The notes under the pieces: generated by a model
The model's input: only the letters and a program-made list of their open reading frames with translations
Databases searched by the model: none
What the model was told of the DNA's origin: nothing
Shown here: positions 52,643-60,929 of the stretch, piece by piece
Numbering within the stretch: position 1 is the stretch's first letter
Layout: every line of letters starts with the position of its first letter
Source: Bacteroidales bacterium
GTDB taxonomy: Bacteria; Bacteroidota; Bacteroidia; Bacteroidales; UBA932
Length of the DNA stretch: 64,000 nucleotides
Assembly (NCBI GenBank): GCA_017400135.1
Contig: JAFPVJ010000009.1
Coordinates: 1-64,000, forward strand
Direction of reading: 5' to 3'
Translations under genes and position numbers: made by a program

Positions 52643-54832
52643 CTATTCACCATCCCGGACACCGTAATCCAGCCGCGACGGCGGCAGATTATCCTTGCCC
52701 CAATCCTTGTTGGGTTCGGAACCCATCGTCAGTTCCAGCACGCCGCCGGCCGTGAGTTCTTCGTGGGAGAACCAAGCGCGGTCCAGCGCCTTGCCGTTCA
52801 GGCGGGCGGACTGGATGTACTTGTTATCCTCGGAATAGCCTTTGGCCTTGACGGTAAAGGTCTTGCCGTCGGGCAGGCTGATCGTCGTCTTCTCGAAGAA
52901 AGGGCTGCCAATCGCGTAGACCGGGATGCCCGGCGTGACCGGGAAAAAACCCATCATGGAGAACACCACGAACGAACTCATCCCGCCGCCGTCCTCGTCG
53001 CCCGGGATGCCGGAGACGGTATCCGAGAAGACCAGGTCCAGCACCTGGTGGATGCGTTTCTGCGTCTTCCAGGGGCAGCCGAGATAGTCATAGATATAGG
53101 GAATGTGGAAACTCGGCTCGTTGCCCATCGCGAACTGGCCGATCATGCCGCTGGAGTCGGGCATGATGATGAAGTATTCTCCCTTCCCCATCTGCACCGG
53201 GATACGGAACAACTGGTCCAGTTTCTTTTCAGCCTCGGCGCGGCCGCCCATCAGCTGGAAGAGTCCTTCCAGGTCGTGCTTGACGTCCCATTGGAAAGTA
53301 TAGGCATTGTTTTCCGTAAAATAAGCACGGTCCATATAGCGGGGATCCACGCCCTCGATCCAGTTGCCGTCTTTATCCTTCGGCCAGAACATGCCCTTGT
53401 CAGGACGATACACGTTGCGGTACCAGGAGGCCCGGTCGAGGAAGAGCTGCTCGTCCTCGGTCTTGCCCAGGGAACGGGCGATCTGGGCCACGGCCCAGTC
53501 GCAATAGGCAAAGGCCGTGGACAGGCCCACGGACTGGCGGCGCTCCCAAGGCAGGGACACTTCCGGGACGGTCTCTTCCTCCCCCGGATGGAGGGAGGGA
53601 TACCAGCCGTGTTCGTCATAGAACTTGTCCAGGACGCAGCGGGGACCGTTGCGCCAGGGCAGCAACGTCTCTTCCAGGGCATTGTGGCGTACGCCCTCAA
53701 AACCGGTCTCGATGTCAAACTGCAGGCCCTTGGCCAGGGCGTCCGCCATCCAGACGGCGGCGTAGTTGCCGGTCATCGCAGGCCAGTCGCCGAAGATCAC
53801 GGCAAAGGACGGCACGGTACCGCTCTGCCTGTACATCTCGACGTATGACTGGAGTTTGTCCTGCTCCATCGCGGGATTGAGGATGGTCTGCAGGGGCTCC
53901 AGGGAGATGTGCGTATCCCAGAGCCAGTTGTCGGTATAGAAGGGACGGTCGCTCTCGTGGACCTGATGGTCGAAGGCGCTGTAGTAGCGACCGTATTCGC
54001 TGATATCCACCATGCGCTCGTAGCAACGGTAAAGCGAGGTGTAGAAGAGGCGCCGGTGCGGCGTGGTGCCGCCTTCCACCTTGATCTTGCCCAGGGCTGC
54101 GGTCCAGCTGTCCCGGGCCACCTGGGAGACGGCGTCGAGGTCCCATCCGGGGATCTCTTTCTCCAGGTTGACTTTCGCCTGGTCGGCATCGATATAGGAA
54201 ATGCCGTAGCGCACGCTGATCTTTTCCGCGTCAGCCGCCAGGAGGATGCAGCCCTTGTCTTCGGTCTGCTCCACGAGGGAGACAGGGCTGTCGAAGGCGA
54301 TCCAGGCGTAGGCGTCCAGGCCTGCGAAACGCTCGTGGCCGACGAGGGTGCGGTCGCCTTCGAGGGCGAAGTCGCCGTGGCCGTTCAAGTGCCGGAAACG
54401 CAGCAGGGCACCCTCCTTGGCATCAAAGACGACCTCGGCGATGCCGCTGTGCCTGGATGGGGCGAAGCGGATGCGACAGCCCTCCAGGCGCGCACCGTAC
54501 TCGTAGGGCATGTTCTTTTCGCCGTCATAGACCTGCCGCGCCGTGGTCCAGGGGCCGTCCCAGCCACCCTGCACCAGGGGCAGGAAACCGAATACGGACT
54601 GCAGGCGGTGGGAGGCCAGGGTCAGCGGGTAGTCAGCGACCCTGTCGTCCAGCATGTCGGCCCGCAAGGGAGTCCAGCGGATCATCTGGTTGGGGATCTG
54701 GACCGTCGGACGCGTGGGCTGGAGTACGCCCACGCCGCCGATCGTAGGATCGACTTCGGAAAGGATATCATTCGACTTGCACCCTGTCACCAGCAGGGCC
54801 AGGGCTGCCGCCCAGCAAAGGAACTGTCTCAT
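52643..54832 (-). CDS. GH92 alpha-mannosidase, lipoprotein (third copy)
   Basis: Protein of 729 residues; lipobox VTGC. GH92 landmarks: EVDPTIGGVGVLQPTRPTV near the start, LFYTSLYRCYERM, NWLWDTHISLEP, GNEPSFHIPYIYDYLG (general acid Glu) and PGDEDGGGMSSFVVFSMMGFFPV (acidic pair). The N-terminal loop differs from both other copies, suggesting different specificity. It lies 4 bases after the LacI-type regulator gene on the same strand, so regulator and enzyme are probably one transcript. Confidence 0.92.
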   Translation of the reverse strand: MRQFLCWAAALALLVTGCKSNDILSEVDPTIGGVGVLQPTRPTVQIPNQMIRWTPLRADMLDDRVADYPLTLASHRLQSVFGFLPLVQGGWDGPWTTARQVYDGEKNMPYEYGARLEGCRIRFAPSRHSGIAEVVFDAKEGALLRFRHLNGHGDFALEGDRTLVGHERFAGLDAYAWIAFDSPVSLVEQTEDKGCILLAADAEKISVRYGISYIDADQAKVNLEKEIPGWDLDAVSQVARDSWTAALGKIKVEGGTTPHRRLFYTSLYRCYERMVDISEYGRYYSAFDHQVHESDRPFYTDNWLWDTHISLEPLQTILNPAMEQDKLQSYVEMYRQSGTVPSFAVIFGDWPAMTGNYAAVWMADALAKGLQFDIETGFEGVRHNALEETLLPWRNGPRCVLDKFYDEHGWYPSLHPGEEETVPEVSLPWERRQSVGLSTAFAYCDWAVAQIARSLGKTEDEQLFLDRASWYRNVYRPDKGMFWPKDKDGNWIEGVDPRYMDRAYFTENNAYTFQWDVKHDLEGLFQLMGGRAEAEKKLDQLFRIPVQMGKGEYFIIMPDSSGMIGQFAMGNEPSFHIPYIYDYLGCPWKTQKRIHQVLDLVFSDTVSGIPGDEDGGGMSSFVVFSMMGFFPVTPGIPVYAIGSPFFEKTTISLPDGKTFTVKAKGYSEDNKYIQSARLNGKALDRAWFSHEELTAGGVLELTMGSEPNKDWGKDNLPPSRLDYGVRDGE

Positions 54833-54836
54833 ATAT

Positions 54837-55823
54837 TCATTTTTTTCGGTTGGAAATGCATCGGGTAGGATATAGGTAACTGCCGCAGGTCCCGCGGCCC
54901 CGGATCTGGTCCATCAGCAGGTCGAAAGCCTTCCGGCCCATCTCGTCGACCGGCTGCTCGACATAGCGGATCTCGTTGCGTGCGGTCAGGTAGGGCTGCA
55001 CGTCGTCGAAGCAGAGCAGGCACTGGTTTTTCGGCACCGTCAGCTTGCTCCAGGCCAGGTGGGCCATGGTCTGGGTGAAGGCACGCCGCGAAGTGAAGAA
55101 GACGGCGTCTTTCCGACGCATGCCGTGCAGGATGCCGACCAGGTCGGATTCCTCTTCCCGGCCGAAGGGAATGAGGCGGATGTCAGTACGATCCTGGAGG
55201 CCATGTGCGGCCATCGCATCTACGTAGGCGTCCCGGCGGCGGTTGAGCGGAAGGATATCCAGATCGAGGGCCACCAGGGCAACGTTTTTGAAACCATCGC
55301 CCAGCAGGCCTTCCACGGCGGAACGAGCCGCGACATAGTTGTCCACGCCGACATAGTCCACCTCCAGGCCTTCGCAGGCACGGTCCACGGTGACAACTGG
55401 CACACCCATCTCCCGGATGTAGGAGACCACGGCGTCCCCGTCCGACGGCGGCACGGCAATGATGCCGTCCACCTGCTTGCCGATCAGGGCCCGCACCATT
55501 CCCTCGAATTCAGGCAGGCTCTCGTTGTTGTTGAGGGTCAGGACGAGGTAGCCGGCCTTCTTGGCCTCTTCCTGAATGTGGAAGGTCAGTCGTCCGAAGA
55601 ATTCGTTGGAGATGTCCGTGACGATGACGCCGATCATCTTGGAGGCGCCGGTACGCAGGCTCCGGGCCAGGTCGTTCACATGGTAGTTGAGATCCCGGGC
55701 GGTCTGGAATACCTTATTCTTGACTTCTTCGCTGACCCGGCTGCCCGCCTTGCCGCTCAGCACCAGGGAAACGGTGCTGCGGGAGACGCCCAGCCGGTCG
55801 GCGATATCTTGCATGGATACCAT
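54837..55823 (-). CDS. LacI-family transcriptional regulator
   Basis: Protein of 328 residues. An N-terminal helix-turn-helix (MQDIADRLGVSRSTVSLVLSG) and hinge (LNYHVNDLARSLRTG) are followed by a periplasmic-binding-protein-like sensor domain (MIGVIVTDISNEFFG, GIIAVPPSDGDAVV, YVGVDNYVAARSAVEGLL, and QCLLCFDDVQPYL). It probably binds a sugar and represses or activates the adjacent glycan genes. A perfect 14-base palindrome immediately upstream of the ATG indicates autoregulation. Confidence 0.93.
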   Translation of the reverse strand: MVSMQDIADRLGVSRSTVSLVLSGKAGSRVSEEVKNKVFQTARDLNYHVNDLARSLRTGASKMIGVIVTDISNEFFGRLTFHIQEEAKKAGYLVLTLNNNESLPEFEGMVRALIGKQVDGIIAVPPSDGDAVVSYIREMGVPVVTVDRACEGLEVDYVGVDNYVAARSAVEGLLGDGFKNVALVALDLDILPLNRRRDAYVDAMAAHGLQDRTDIRLIPFGREEESDLVGILHGMRRKDAVFFTSRRAFTQTMAHLAWSKLTVPKNQCLLCFDDVQPYLTARNEIRYVEQPVDEMGRKAFDLLMDQIRGRGTCGSYLYPTRCISNRKK

Positions 55824-55837
55824 ATCAATCGATTGAT
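55824..55837. promoter_or_regulatory. Palindromic operator upstream of the LacI-type gene
   Basis: ATCAATCGATTGAT, a perfect 14-base palindrome with central CG as in LacI-family operators, abuts the start codon at 55823 and lies just downstream of the minus-strand -7 box. Confidence 0.7.
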
Positions 55838-55842
55838 TTCTT

Positions 55843-55873
55843 CAAAGATAACAAACTCTGCCCCAATATCAAA
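55843..55873 (-). promoter_or_regulatory. Promoter of the LacI-type regulator gene
   Basis: On the minus strand TTTG (complement of 55870-55873), 19 bases, then TATCTTTG (complement of 55843-55850): a consensus Bacteroidetes promoter. Its expected start of transcription falls at the palindrome. Confidence 0.8.
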
Positions 55874-55886
55874 GAGACAAGAATAA

Positions 55887-55915
55887 CTTGCGGGTCGATA
55901 AAATGATTATCTTTG
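55887..55915 (+). promoter_or_regulatory. Promoter of the PPC-domain gene
   Basis: CTTG at 55887-55890, 17 bases, then TATCTTTG at 55908-55915, 30 bases before the ATG at 55945. Confidence 0.6.
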
Positions 55916-55944
55916 TGACAGCCTTGAATCAATCCATTACAAAT

Positions 55945-56376
55945 ATGTACCAGTATAAAGCGACTTCAGACGGGAGATATCTCCTCAGCGTGGACAACCA
56001 CTGCGAAATCACGGCGGCCCTGGCCGCATTCTGCGAAGAGAAAGACATCCACAGCGGCATCGTCGGCGGGCTGGCCGCCATCTCGGAGGCGACTTTCCGC
56101 TTCCTCGATCCGGCCACCAAGCAGTATGTGGACAAGACCTTCGCGGAGCAGATGGAAGTCACCTGCCTGACCGGAAACATTTCCCGCAAGGACGGGGTGC
56201 CCTACCTGCACATCCACGTGACCGCCAGCCGGCGCGACTACAGCTGCATCGGCGGGCACCTGCTGACCGCCCGGGTCAACGGTGCCTGCGAGCTTTACGT
56301 CGAGGATTACGGCATGGACGGCGTCGGACGGCGTTTCGATCCTGAGACGGGACTGAACCTGTACGATTTCAAATAG
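55945..56376 (+). CDS. PPC/DUF296-domain protein
   Basis: Protein of 143 residues, start 55945 because the promoter lies inside the longer ORF. The single PPC domain (plant/prokaryote conserved, DUF296) is shown by EITAALAAFCEEKDIHSGIVGGLAAISEATFRF, LHIHVTASRRDYSCIGGHLL and the closing ELYVEDY. Bacterial PPC proteins form trimers with a His-based metal site; some are linked to DNA binding, but this one has no AT-hook. It is divergent from the LacI-type gene and 7 bases upstream of the esterase gene. Confidence 0.85.
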   Translation: MYQYKATSDGRYLLSVDNHCEITAALAAFCEEKDIHSGIVGGLAAISEATFRFLDPATKQYVDKTFAEQMEVTCLTGNISRKDGVPYLHIHVTASRRDYSCIGGHLLTARVNGACELYVEDYGMDGVGRRFDPETGLNLYDFK

Positions 56377-56383
56377 TTTGTCG

Positions 56384-57895
56384 ATGAAGAGGTTACGCTC
56401 AGCCTTCCTTCTGGCGGCCTTCTCCCTGTTCTGCGTTCTGCCGTGCACGGGCGTGGAACTAAAAGGTCGCCTGGTCGACAGCCTGACCTGGACGGGACAA
56501 CGATTCGAGCCCGGAACGGAGGTCCCCTTCCGCTATTATGTCTCTCCCGGTGCGGCCGGGGATGACAACGCCGTCTATGTCCTGTACGAGACGGGAGTAT
56601 CCCTGTTGCCCAAACTAGAGGAACTGTTGGAGGAGGGCGTTATCCCACAGGGACTGGTCGTAATGGTTCAGTCGGGGACCCTGACGGGGCCGGGCGGAAT
56701 GCGGGCAATGCGGGCGGAGGAGTTCGACCAGAACGGCGTGGAGTTCACGAATCTGGTCATCGAAGAGATTCTGCCCTACGCGGCTAAAGAAGCCGGCATT
56801 GGTCTCTCCCCGGATCCGGACAAGCATTTCGTCCACGGCACTTCGTCCGGCGGGGCACTGGCATGGTACGGGCTCTGGTATCGTAACGACTTCTTTCACA
56901 GGGGCTTCCTGAGCAGCCCAACCTTCAGCGCGATGCGGGGCGGAGAGGAGCCGATGGTGCTCGTGCGCAAGACCGAGCCCCGGCCGATCCGGGTGTTCAT
57001 CACCTGCGGCACGACGGAGCCGGACTATTATTTCGGGGATTCATTCGTGGCGGCGTACAATGCCGCATCGGCGTTAAAATACGCCGGCTACGAGGTTGGT
57101 TTCGAGATCTTTGCCAAGGGAAAACACGGCAGCCATCACCAGGATCACGATTTCTGGGACCGGATGATGCGCTGGATGTTCGAGACCGAGCACGTGGCGG
57201 CGCCTGCCCTGAACCTGCGGCTGTCGAAGATCCTGCCGGAAGATTCGCACTGGGAGCCATACGACGGTACACCCCCGGCCCGCATCACGAAACTGGATCA
57301 GGACGGCGGCCGCTACCGCATCCGCCGGGGCCGGCTGTTCTTCCGGCCCGGCCGCGGACTGTTCGGCGGCCGGCGCATACCGCTCAACGTCCCCGGACGC
57401 GTTTCGGCCCTGGCGCTGTCCTCGGACTTGTGGCGGCTGTACGTCACGAGTGAGGACAGCCGTTTCATCTACGCTTTCAGTCTGGATTCGCTGGGAAGGC
57501 CGGGCGCGCGCTACATCCTGGCGCCCATCCACGAGGCGCACGACATCCGTACCGCCGGATGCAACGACCTGTGTGTCAGCACGGAAGACCGCGTCCTGGT
57601 GGCTACGCAGCTCGGTGTCCAGACGGCCAATTCCTTCGGCCTGGTGGACGGCATCTTGCCGCTGCCGGGCGATATTCCCGCAGAGCGGGTCTGGCTTGCC
57701 GATTCCCTGCTGTATGCGAAGGCCGCGGACGGCATGGTCTACGTCCGCAAGACCCTGCTGGCACCTCACGACGGGAAGACCGTCTGCAAGGCCTCCGGTC
57801 AGCGTTACGGCGATCTGGAGCTGAACTACTCCCGGCCGCACCTCGAGCCGCTTTTCGAGTCCCGTGCGGAAGGAGAAGCCATTCCGGGATTGTAG
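56384..57895 (+). CDS. Exported esterase fused to a propeller-like (SMP-30-type) domain
   Basis: A signal peptide (MKRLRSAFLLAAFSLFCVLPC) is followed by a CE1-like alpha/beta hydrolase at residues ~25-275: nucleophile elbow VHGTSSGGALAWYG, a possible acid residue in TTEPDYYFG, and catalytic His in GKHGSHHQDHDFW. Residues ~295-503 have blades like those of SMP-30/gluconolactonase proteins (GRVSALALSSDLWRLYVTS, HDIRTAGCNDLCVSTEDRVLVATQLG). CE1 esterases remove acetyl or feruloyl groups from polysaccharides. The ATG at 56384 is preferred over TTG 56378. The two-domain layout resembles surface carbohydrate esterases, but the substrate is unknown. Confidence 0.8.
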   Translation: MKRLRSAFLLAAFSLFCVLPCTGVELKGRLVDSLTWTGQRFEPGTEVPFRYYVSPGAAGDDNAVYVLYETGVSLLPKLEELLEEGVIPQGLVVMVQSGTLTGPGGMRAMRAEEFDQNGVEFTNLVIEEILPYAAKEAGIGLSPDPDKHFVHGTSSGGALAWYGLWYRNDFFHRGFLSSPTFSAMRGGEEPMVLVRKTEPRPIRVFITCGTTEPDYYFGDSFVAAYNAASALKYAGYEVGFEIFAKGKHGSHHQDHDFWDRMMRWMFETEHVAAPALNLRLSKILPEDSHWEPYDGTPPARITKLDQDGGRYRIRRGRLFFRPGRGLFGGRRIPLNVPGRVSALALSSDLWRLYVTSEDSRFIYAFSLDSLGRPGARYILAPIHEAHDIRTAGCNDLCVSTEDRVLVATQLGVQTANSFGLVDGILPLPGDIPAERVWLADSLLYAKAADGMVYVRKTLLAPHDGKTVCKASGQRYGDLELNYSRPHLEPLFESRAEGEAIPGL

Positions 57896-57903
57896 TTTTT
57901 GTA

Positions 57904-57934
57904 TTTGATTCTTACAATTTGTTTTCTATATTTG
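57904..57934 (+). promoter_or_regulatory. Promoter of the GlsB-like gene
   Basis: TTTG at 57904-57907, 19 bases, then TATATTTG at 57927-57934: consensus match, 26 bases before the ATG. Confidence 0.8.
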
Positions 57935-57959
57935 CTTTGAATCACTAAATACTAAAACC

Positions 57960-58220
57960 ATGAACATTATTCTTACTCTGCTCTTCGGAGCCATCGCAGG
58001 CTGGCTCGCCGGCTTCTTTGTCATCAAGGACAAGGGCGGTCTCATCTGGAACATCATCATCGGTCTCCTCGGCGGTCTCGTCGGCGGCTGGCTGCTCGGC
58101 CTCATCGGCGCAGGCGGCTCCTTCTGGTCCCAGTGGTATGGCCAGATCGTCAGCGCTCTCATCGGCGCCGTGGTCCTTCTGTGGGTCTGGAACCAGATCA
58201 AGAAGCTTTTCAAGAAGTAA
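57960..58220 (+). CDS. GlsB/YeaQ/YmgE-family small membrane protein
   Basis: Protein of 86 residues with three hydrophobic, Gly-rich helices (LLFGAIAGWLAGFFVIKD, NIIIGLLGGLVGGWLLGLIGAGG, ALIGAVVLLWVWNQI) and a basic tail. This matches the transglycosylase-associated GlsB/YeaQ family, often induced by stress. It is monocistronic, with a consensus promoter and a strong terminator. Confidence 0.9.
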   Translation: MNIILTLLFGAIAGWLAGFFVIKDKGGLIWNIIIGLLGGLVGGWLLGLIGAGGSFWSQWYGQIVSALIGAVVLLWVWNQIKKLFKK

Positions 58221-58248
58221 TAGATTGGTTTCAACTCTTGAAAGAAAA

Positions 58249-58280
58249 GGACCGGCAGCCTTGGTGGGCTGCCGGTCCTA
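58249..58280 (+). terminator. Rho-independent terminator of the GlsB-like gene
   Basis: Perfect 13-bp stem AGGACCGGCAGCC / GGCTGCCGGTCCT with a 6-base loop, preceded by an A-rich run and followed by an imperfect T-rich tail. Confidence 0.85.
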
Positions 58281-58463
58281 TTTAGTCATCAATCCTGGAA
58301 AGTCAGGTGCAAAAATGGCTTTATTTGCTCCTGTACCACCTGTTTTGAAGCCTTCCAGGTGCATATTAAGCCCGATTTGCACCTTGACAGGATGCACCAA
58401 GGTCTTTAGGAAAATCGCTATAAATGGGGATTGTCCCGAACAGAAATGCCAAAAACGAAAAAA

Positions 58464-58560
58464 CCGGAAAATCTTTCGACTTTCCGGCTTTAGTAGAACA
58501 GGTGTTAGAAATTTCGAACGGGTTTATAGCGGGATTCAAGGCAGTGATGGCGTTCAATCG
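58464..58560 (+). repeat. Cassette-boundary element R1
   Basis: Hairpin CCGGAAA / TTTCCGG (58464-58487) followed by a conserved block: TTTAGTAGAACAGGTG, TTCGAACGGG, then AGCGGGATTCAAGGCAGTGA. It is similar to R4 over about 75 bases and shares the GTAG...TCGAAC core with R2 and R3. On the minus strand the hairpin with its T-run can terminate the gene at 58573-59286. The 352-base gap 58221-58572 contains only this and the GlsB terminator. Confidence 0.6.
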
Positions 58561-58572
58561 TGACCTTCCTCT

Positions 58573-59286
58573 CTAATATCTGATTTCACCCCTACCTTTG
58601 AAATCTCCCATCAAGTTTGGCGCAAGGATGTAACCTTCATCAGGTTGGTTGCTTGTCAGTCGTTGTATTTCCTCCTCGGATGTAGAATAATCTTCTAACT
58701 CATTCAGAATATCATCTATCTGTTTTCTGTATTTAAGATATGCCGCCTCGTCGTGAGTTGTGATGACCTCATTGAAAAGAGCTTGTGTTACTTCTTTCCC
58801 GAATTGCTTACCATCATTTAAGCAGGTCATATATTGAATAGAGATTGCTCCGTTCGTCTTCCCGTCTACCCCTTCGTTAATTTGACTGACAAACTCAGCT
58901 AGGTTTCTCCTCGAAATACGGGTAGATGCCTCGCATATATCCCATATCAATTGTGCATATTTCAATTCTGTACTGTCTTTAACGATAAAGAAAGAATTCC
59001 CTTTCTCCATCGCGGCGCAGAAATAATACTTTTCGACCATCCCTTTCTTCCAACCACGCTTTGTTTTCGGGACATCGAGAGCAGACCAAAATCCTGTAGC
59101 TATTTGATGATAAATATTCAAATCCTTCAGTCTTTGGATGTAAGAAGAGTCGGACGGGGTCCCTTTGAACATATCAAAGGAAAGCTTATTATTCGGCTGC
59201 CAAAACACATGCGTCTCATTCTCGAACTGAGCAAAGCAATTAAAGGAAATGAGAAGGAGAACACTAATAATCAACCCTTTATTCAT
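58573..59286 (-). CDS. Secreted hypothetical protein
   Basis: A signal peptide (MNKGLIISVLLLISFNCFAQ) is followed by ~217 soluble residues, starting with THVFWQPNNKLSFDMFKG and rich in helices (DICEASTRISRRNLAEFVSQI). I recognise no family. The gene is AT-rich compared with the core region and is flanked by boundary elements R1 and R2, which gives it the look of a cassette. Confidence 0.7.
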   Translation of the reverse strand: MNKGLIISVLLLISFNCFAQFENETHVFWQPNNKLSFDMFKGTPSDSSYIQRLKDLNIYHQIATGFWSALDVPKTKRGWKKGMVEKYYFCAAMEKGNSFFIVKDSTELKYAQLIWDICEASTRISRRNLAEFVSQINEGVDGKTNGAISIQYMTCLNDGKQFGKEVTQALFNEVITTHDEAAYLKYRKQIDDILNELEDYSTSEEEIQRLTSNQPDEGYILAPNLMGDFKGRGEIRY

Positions 59287-59367
59287 ATTACTCTGTTTTG
59301 TATTACAAAGTTATAATCTTTTTTCGAACTCAAAATGCTGGAACCACGATAGTCTGAGCAAGAAAAA

Positions 59368-59425
59368 AGGACACTTCCGAAGAAATGTCCTATTTAGTAG
59401 GCCAAACACTCCGAATCTCGAACCT
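59368..59425 (+). repeat. Cassette-boundary element R2
   Basis: Hairpin AGGACACTTC / GAAATGTCCT (59368-59391, one mismatch), then GTAGGCCAAACACTCCGAAT and CTCGAACCT (59397-59425). The 29-base core differs from that of R3 at only one base. It lies 3' of the minus-strand gene at 59492. Confidence 0.65.
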
Positions 59426-59491
59426 ATCGTTCATCGAAGGGCTGCTCCAGATACAAGCCTTCATCGATAGGCTTGACCGATAAATTTGGAT

Positions 59492-60016
59492 TTAATCCTC
59501 CACTAACGCTTCGATAGCTCGCTCAAAGCCGTCATCAATCAATACGACTTGCTCTCCGGCCTGGACAAAACCTTCCAGATACCGGTTGTTGTCTTCTTTC
59601 AGACCGGACAAGGAGCATTTAGAATCATCCAGACGGGATTCTATGGCTGAACCATGTCCCGTGATCTCCTGGAAATGTTCATCAATGTAGCGGCCCGTCA
59701 TAGCAAGGCAGATGAACCGAATAGAAGAAAGATACTTTTCTTCAAAGTCTTTCCGCCAGTCAAACGGAACATAGCAGCCTTCTACGATTAGATTCTGTCG
59801 GTTTTCTATGGCCGTCTTTATCATCTCACGGACAATGGGCCAAAGATACTCCGTGAGAGCGTCATCATCCAGCGGCGTAAGACTGGTGTTCCCACTGCGG
59901 ATAAGGCCCATCTTTAAGTGATCAATAGAGAAGGATGGATACTTGTTTTTTTCAAGCATCCGCTGCGCCAGAAGCGTCTTTCCCGTGTGGGATGCGCCTG
60001 TTATCAAAATAATCAC
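59492..60016 (-). CDS. P-loop kinase-like protein
   Basis: Protein of 174 residues with Walker A GASHTGKT at the N-terminus, a DHLKMG segment, and NLIVEGCYVPFDW, the layout of small AAA/adenylylsulfate- or nucleoside-kinase-like phosphotransferases. The text RFICLAMTGRYIDEHF and the final VVLIDDGFERAIEAL fit that fold. Antibiotic phosphotransferases occur in this superfamily, and the acetyltransferase gene 3 bases upstream suggests a small-molecule target, but this is inference. Confidence 0.75.
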   Translation of the reverse strand: MIILITGASHTGKTLLAQRMLEKNKYPSFSIDHLKMGLIRSGNTSLTPLDDDALTEYLWPIVREMIKTAIENRQNLIVEGCYVPFDWRKDFEEKYLSSIRFICLAMTGRYIDEHFQEITGHGSAIESRLDDSKCSLSGLKEDNNRYLEGFVQAGEQVVLIDDGFERAIEALVED

Positions 60017-60019
60017 ACC

Positions 60020-60670
60020 CTACCTCCCAATTTTCTTTATAAGAGTCAAATCTCCACTGGACAAGGCCTCGAAGTTGGTCTCTATCTTTTCGATATCCCA
60101 GTCCCACCATTTGAGATCCAGGAGATAAGCAATAAAATCGTCGTCAAAACGCTTCCTGATCACCCTGCAGGGATTTCCTGCGGCAATAGCATAAGGAGGG
60201 ATGTTCGAGGCTACGACTGAATTTGCCCCGATGATTGCCCCATCACCGATATGCACACCAGGCATTACGGTCACGTTCTGACCAATCCAGACATCGTTTC
60301 CCACGACGGTGTCTCCCTTCAGGGGCAACTCATCTTTGACCGGAGCAATGGCGCTGCCCCAGTCTCCGCCAATAATGTAGAAAGGATAGGTGGTCACGCC
60401 GTCCATTCTATGGTTGGCTCCGTTCATCACGAACTCGATGCCCCTGGCAATGGCGCAGAACTTCCCGATAATCAGCTTGTCGCCGATGAAATCATAGAAG
60501 TGTGTTACATGCTTCTCAAACTGATCCGCACCATCCACGTCATCATAGTACGTGTAGTCCCCGATGATAATTCGAGGATTCTTTACAACGTTCTTGATGA
60601 AACAGAGACTCGGAATCATCGGATTCGGGAACGTCGCATTTGGGTCGGGTCTGTTGGGTATCTTGTTCAT
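60020..60670 (-). CDS. Vat-like xenobiotic acetyltransferase
   Basis: Protein of 216 residues with left-handed beta-helix hexapeptide repeats (LIIGKFCAIARGIEFVMNGANHRMDGVTTYPF, DTVVGNDVWIGQNVTVMPGVHIGDGAIIGANSVV, PPYAIAAGNPCRVIRKRF). The layout is that of the CatB/Vat group, and the catalytic His lies in ANHRMDG. Vat enzymes acetylate streptogramin A using acetyl-CoA; CatB types act on chloramphenicol. Resistance activity here is unproven. It is co-transcribed with the P-loop kinase-like gene and lies between boundary elements R2 and R3. Confidence 0.88.
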   Translation of the reverse strand: MNKIPNRPDPNATFPNPMIPSLCFIKNVVKNPRIIIGDYTYYDDVDGADQFEKHVTHFYDFIGDKLIIGKFCAIARGIEFVMNGANHRMDGVTTYPFYIIGGDWGSAIAPVKDELPLKGDTVVGNDVWIGQNVTVMPGVHIGDGAIIGANSVVASNIPPYAIAAGNPCRVIRKRFDDDFIAYLLDLKWWDWDIEKIETNFEALSSGDLTLIKKIGR

Positions 60671-60749
60671 TGGGTTAAATTCCGATTTATATGCCTAAAG
60701 ATAGAAGTTTTTGAGGATTTCCCAAAACAGGGGCAAGCGCAGAAAAGCA

Positions 60750-60815
60750 GAAAGTCAACCTTAATTGGCTGACTTTCAATTGCTTCGTAGACCAAACACT
60801 CCGAATCTCGAACCT
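60750..60815 (+). repeat. Cassette-boundary element R3
   Basis: Hairpin GAAAGTCAACC / GGCTGACTTTC (60750-60777) then GCTTCGTAGACCAAACACTC and CGAATCTCGAACCT. The core at 60787-60815 is nearly identical to that in R2. It sits between divergent genes, so it is not simply a terminator for either. Confidence 0.65.
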
Positions 60816-60882
60816 CCGATTTCTGGAAGGGGCGTTGGAGATTCAGAGGTTTATAGATTATTGCGAAAAAGGTGATTAACAT

Positions 60883-60913
60883 TTTGTTATTAACATATTG
60901 TTAATTATCTTTG
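60883..60913 (+). promoter_or_regulatory. Promoter of the ATPase gene
   Basis: TTTG at 60883-60886, 19 bases, then TATCTTTG at 60906-60913, 16 bases before the ATG. Confidence 0.8.
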
Positions 60914-60929
60914 CGAAAAAGATACGGCC

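Noticed and set aside
58366..58557. Minus-strand 63-codon ORF over element R1
   Set aside because: It spans the hairpin and conserved block of a repeated element and shows no domain. A similar short frame occurs in R4, but the element explains the similarity better than a gene.
59397..60815. tRNA remnants in R2/R3 (reverse complement contains GGTTCGAGATTC, like a T-loop)
   Set aside because: The flanking bases do not form a T-stem or acceptor stem, and no anticodon or D-arm is present.
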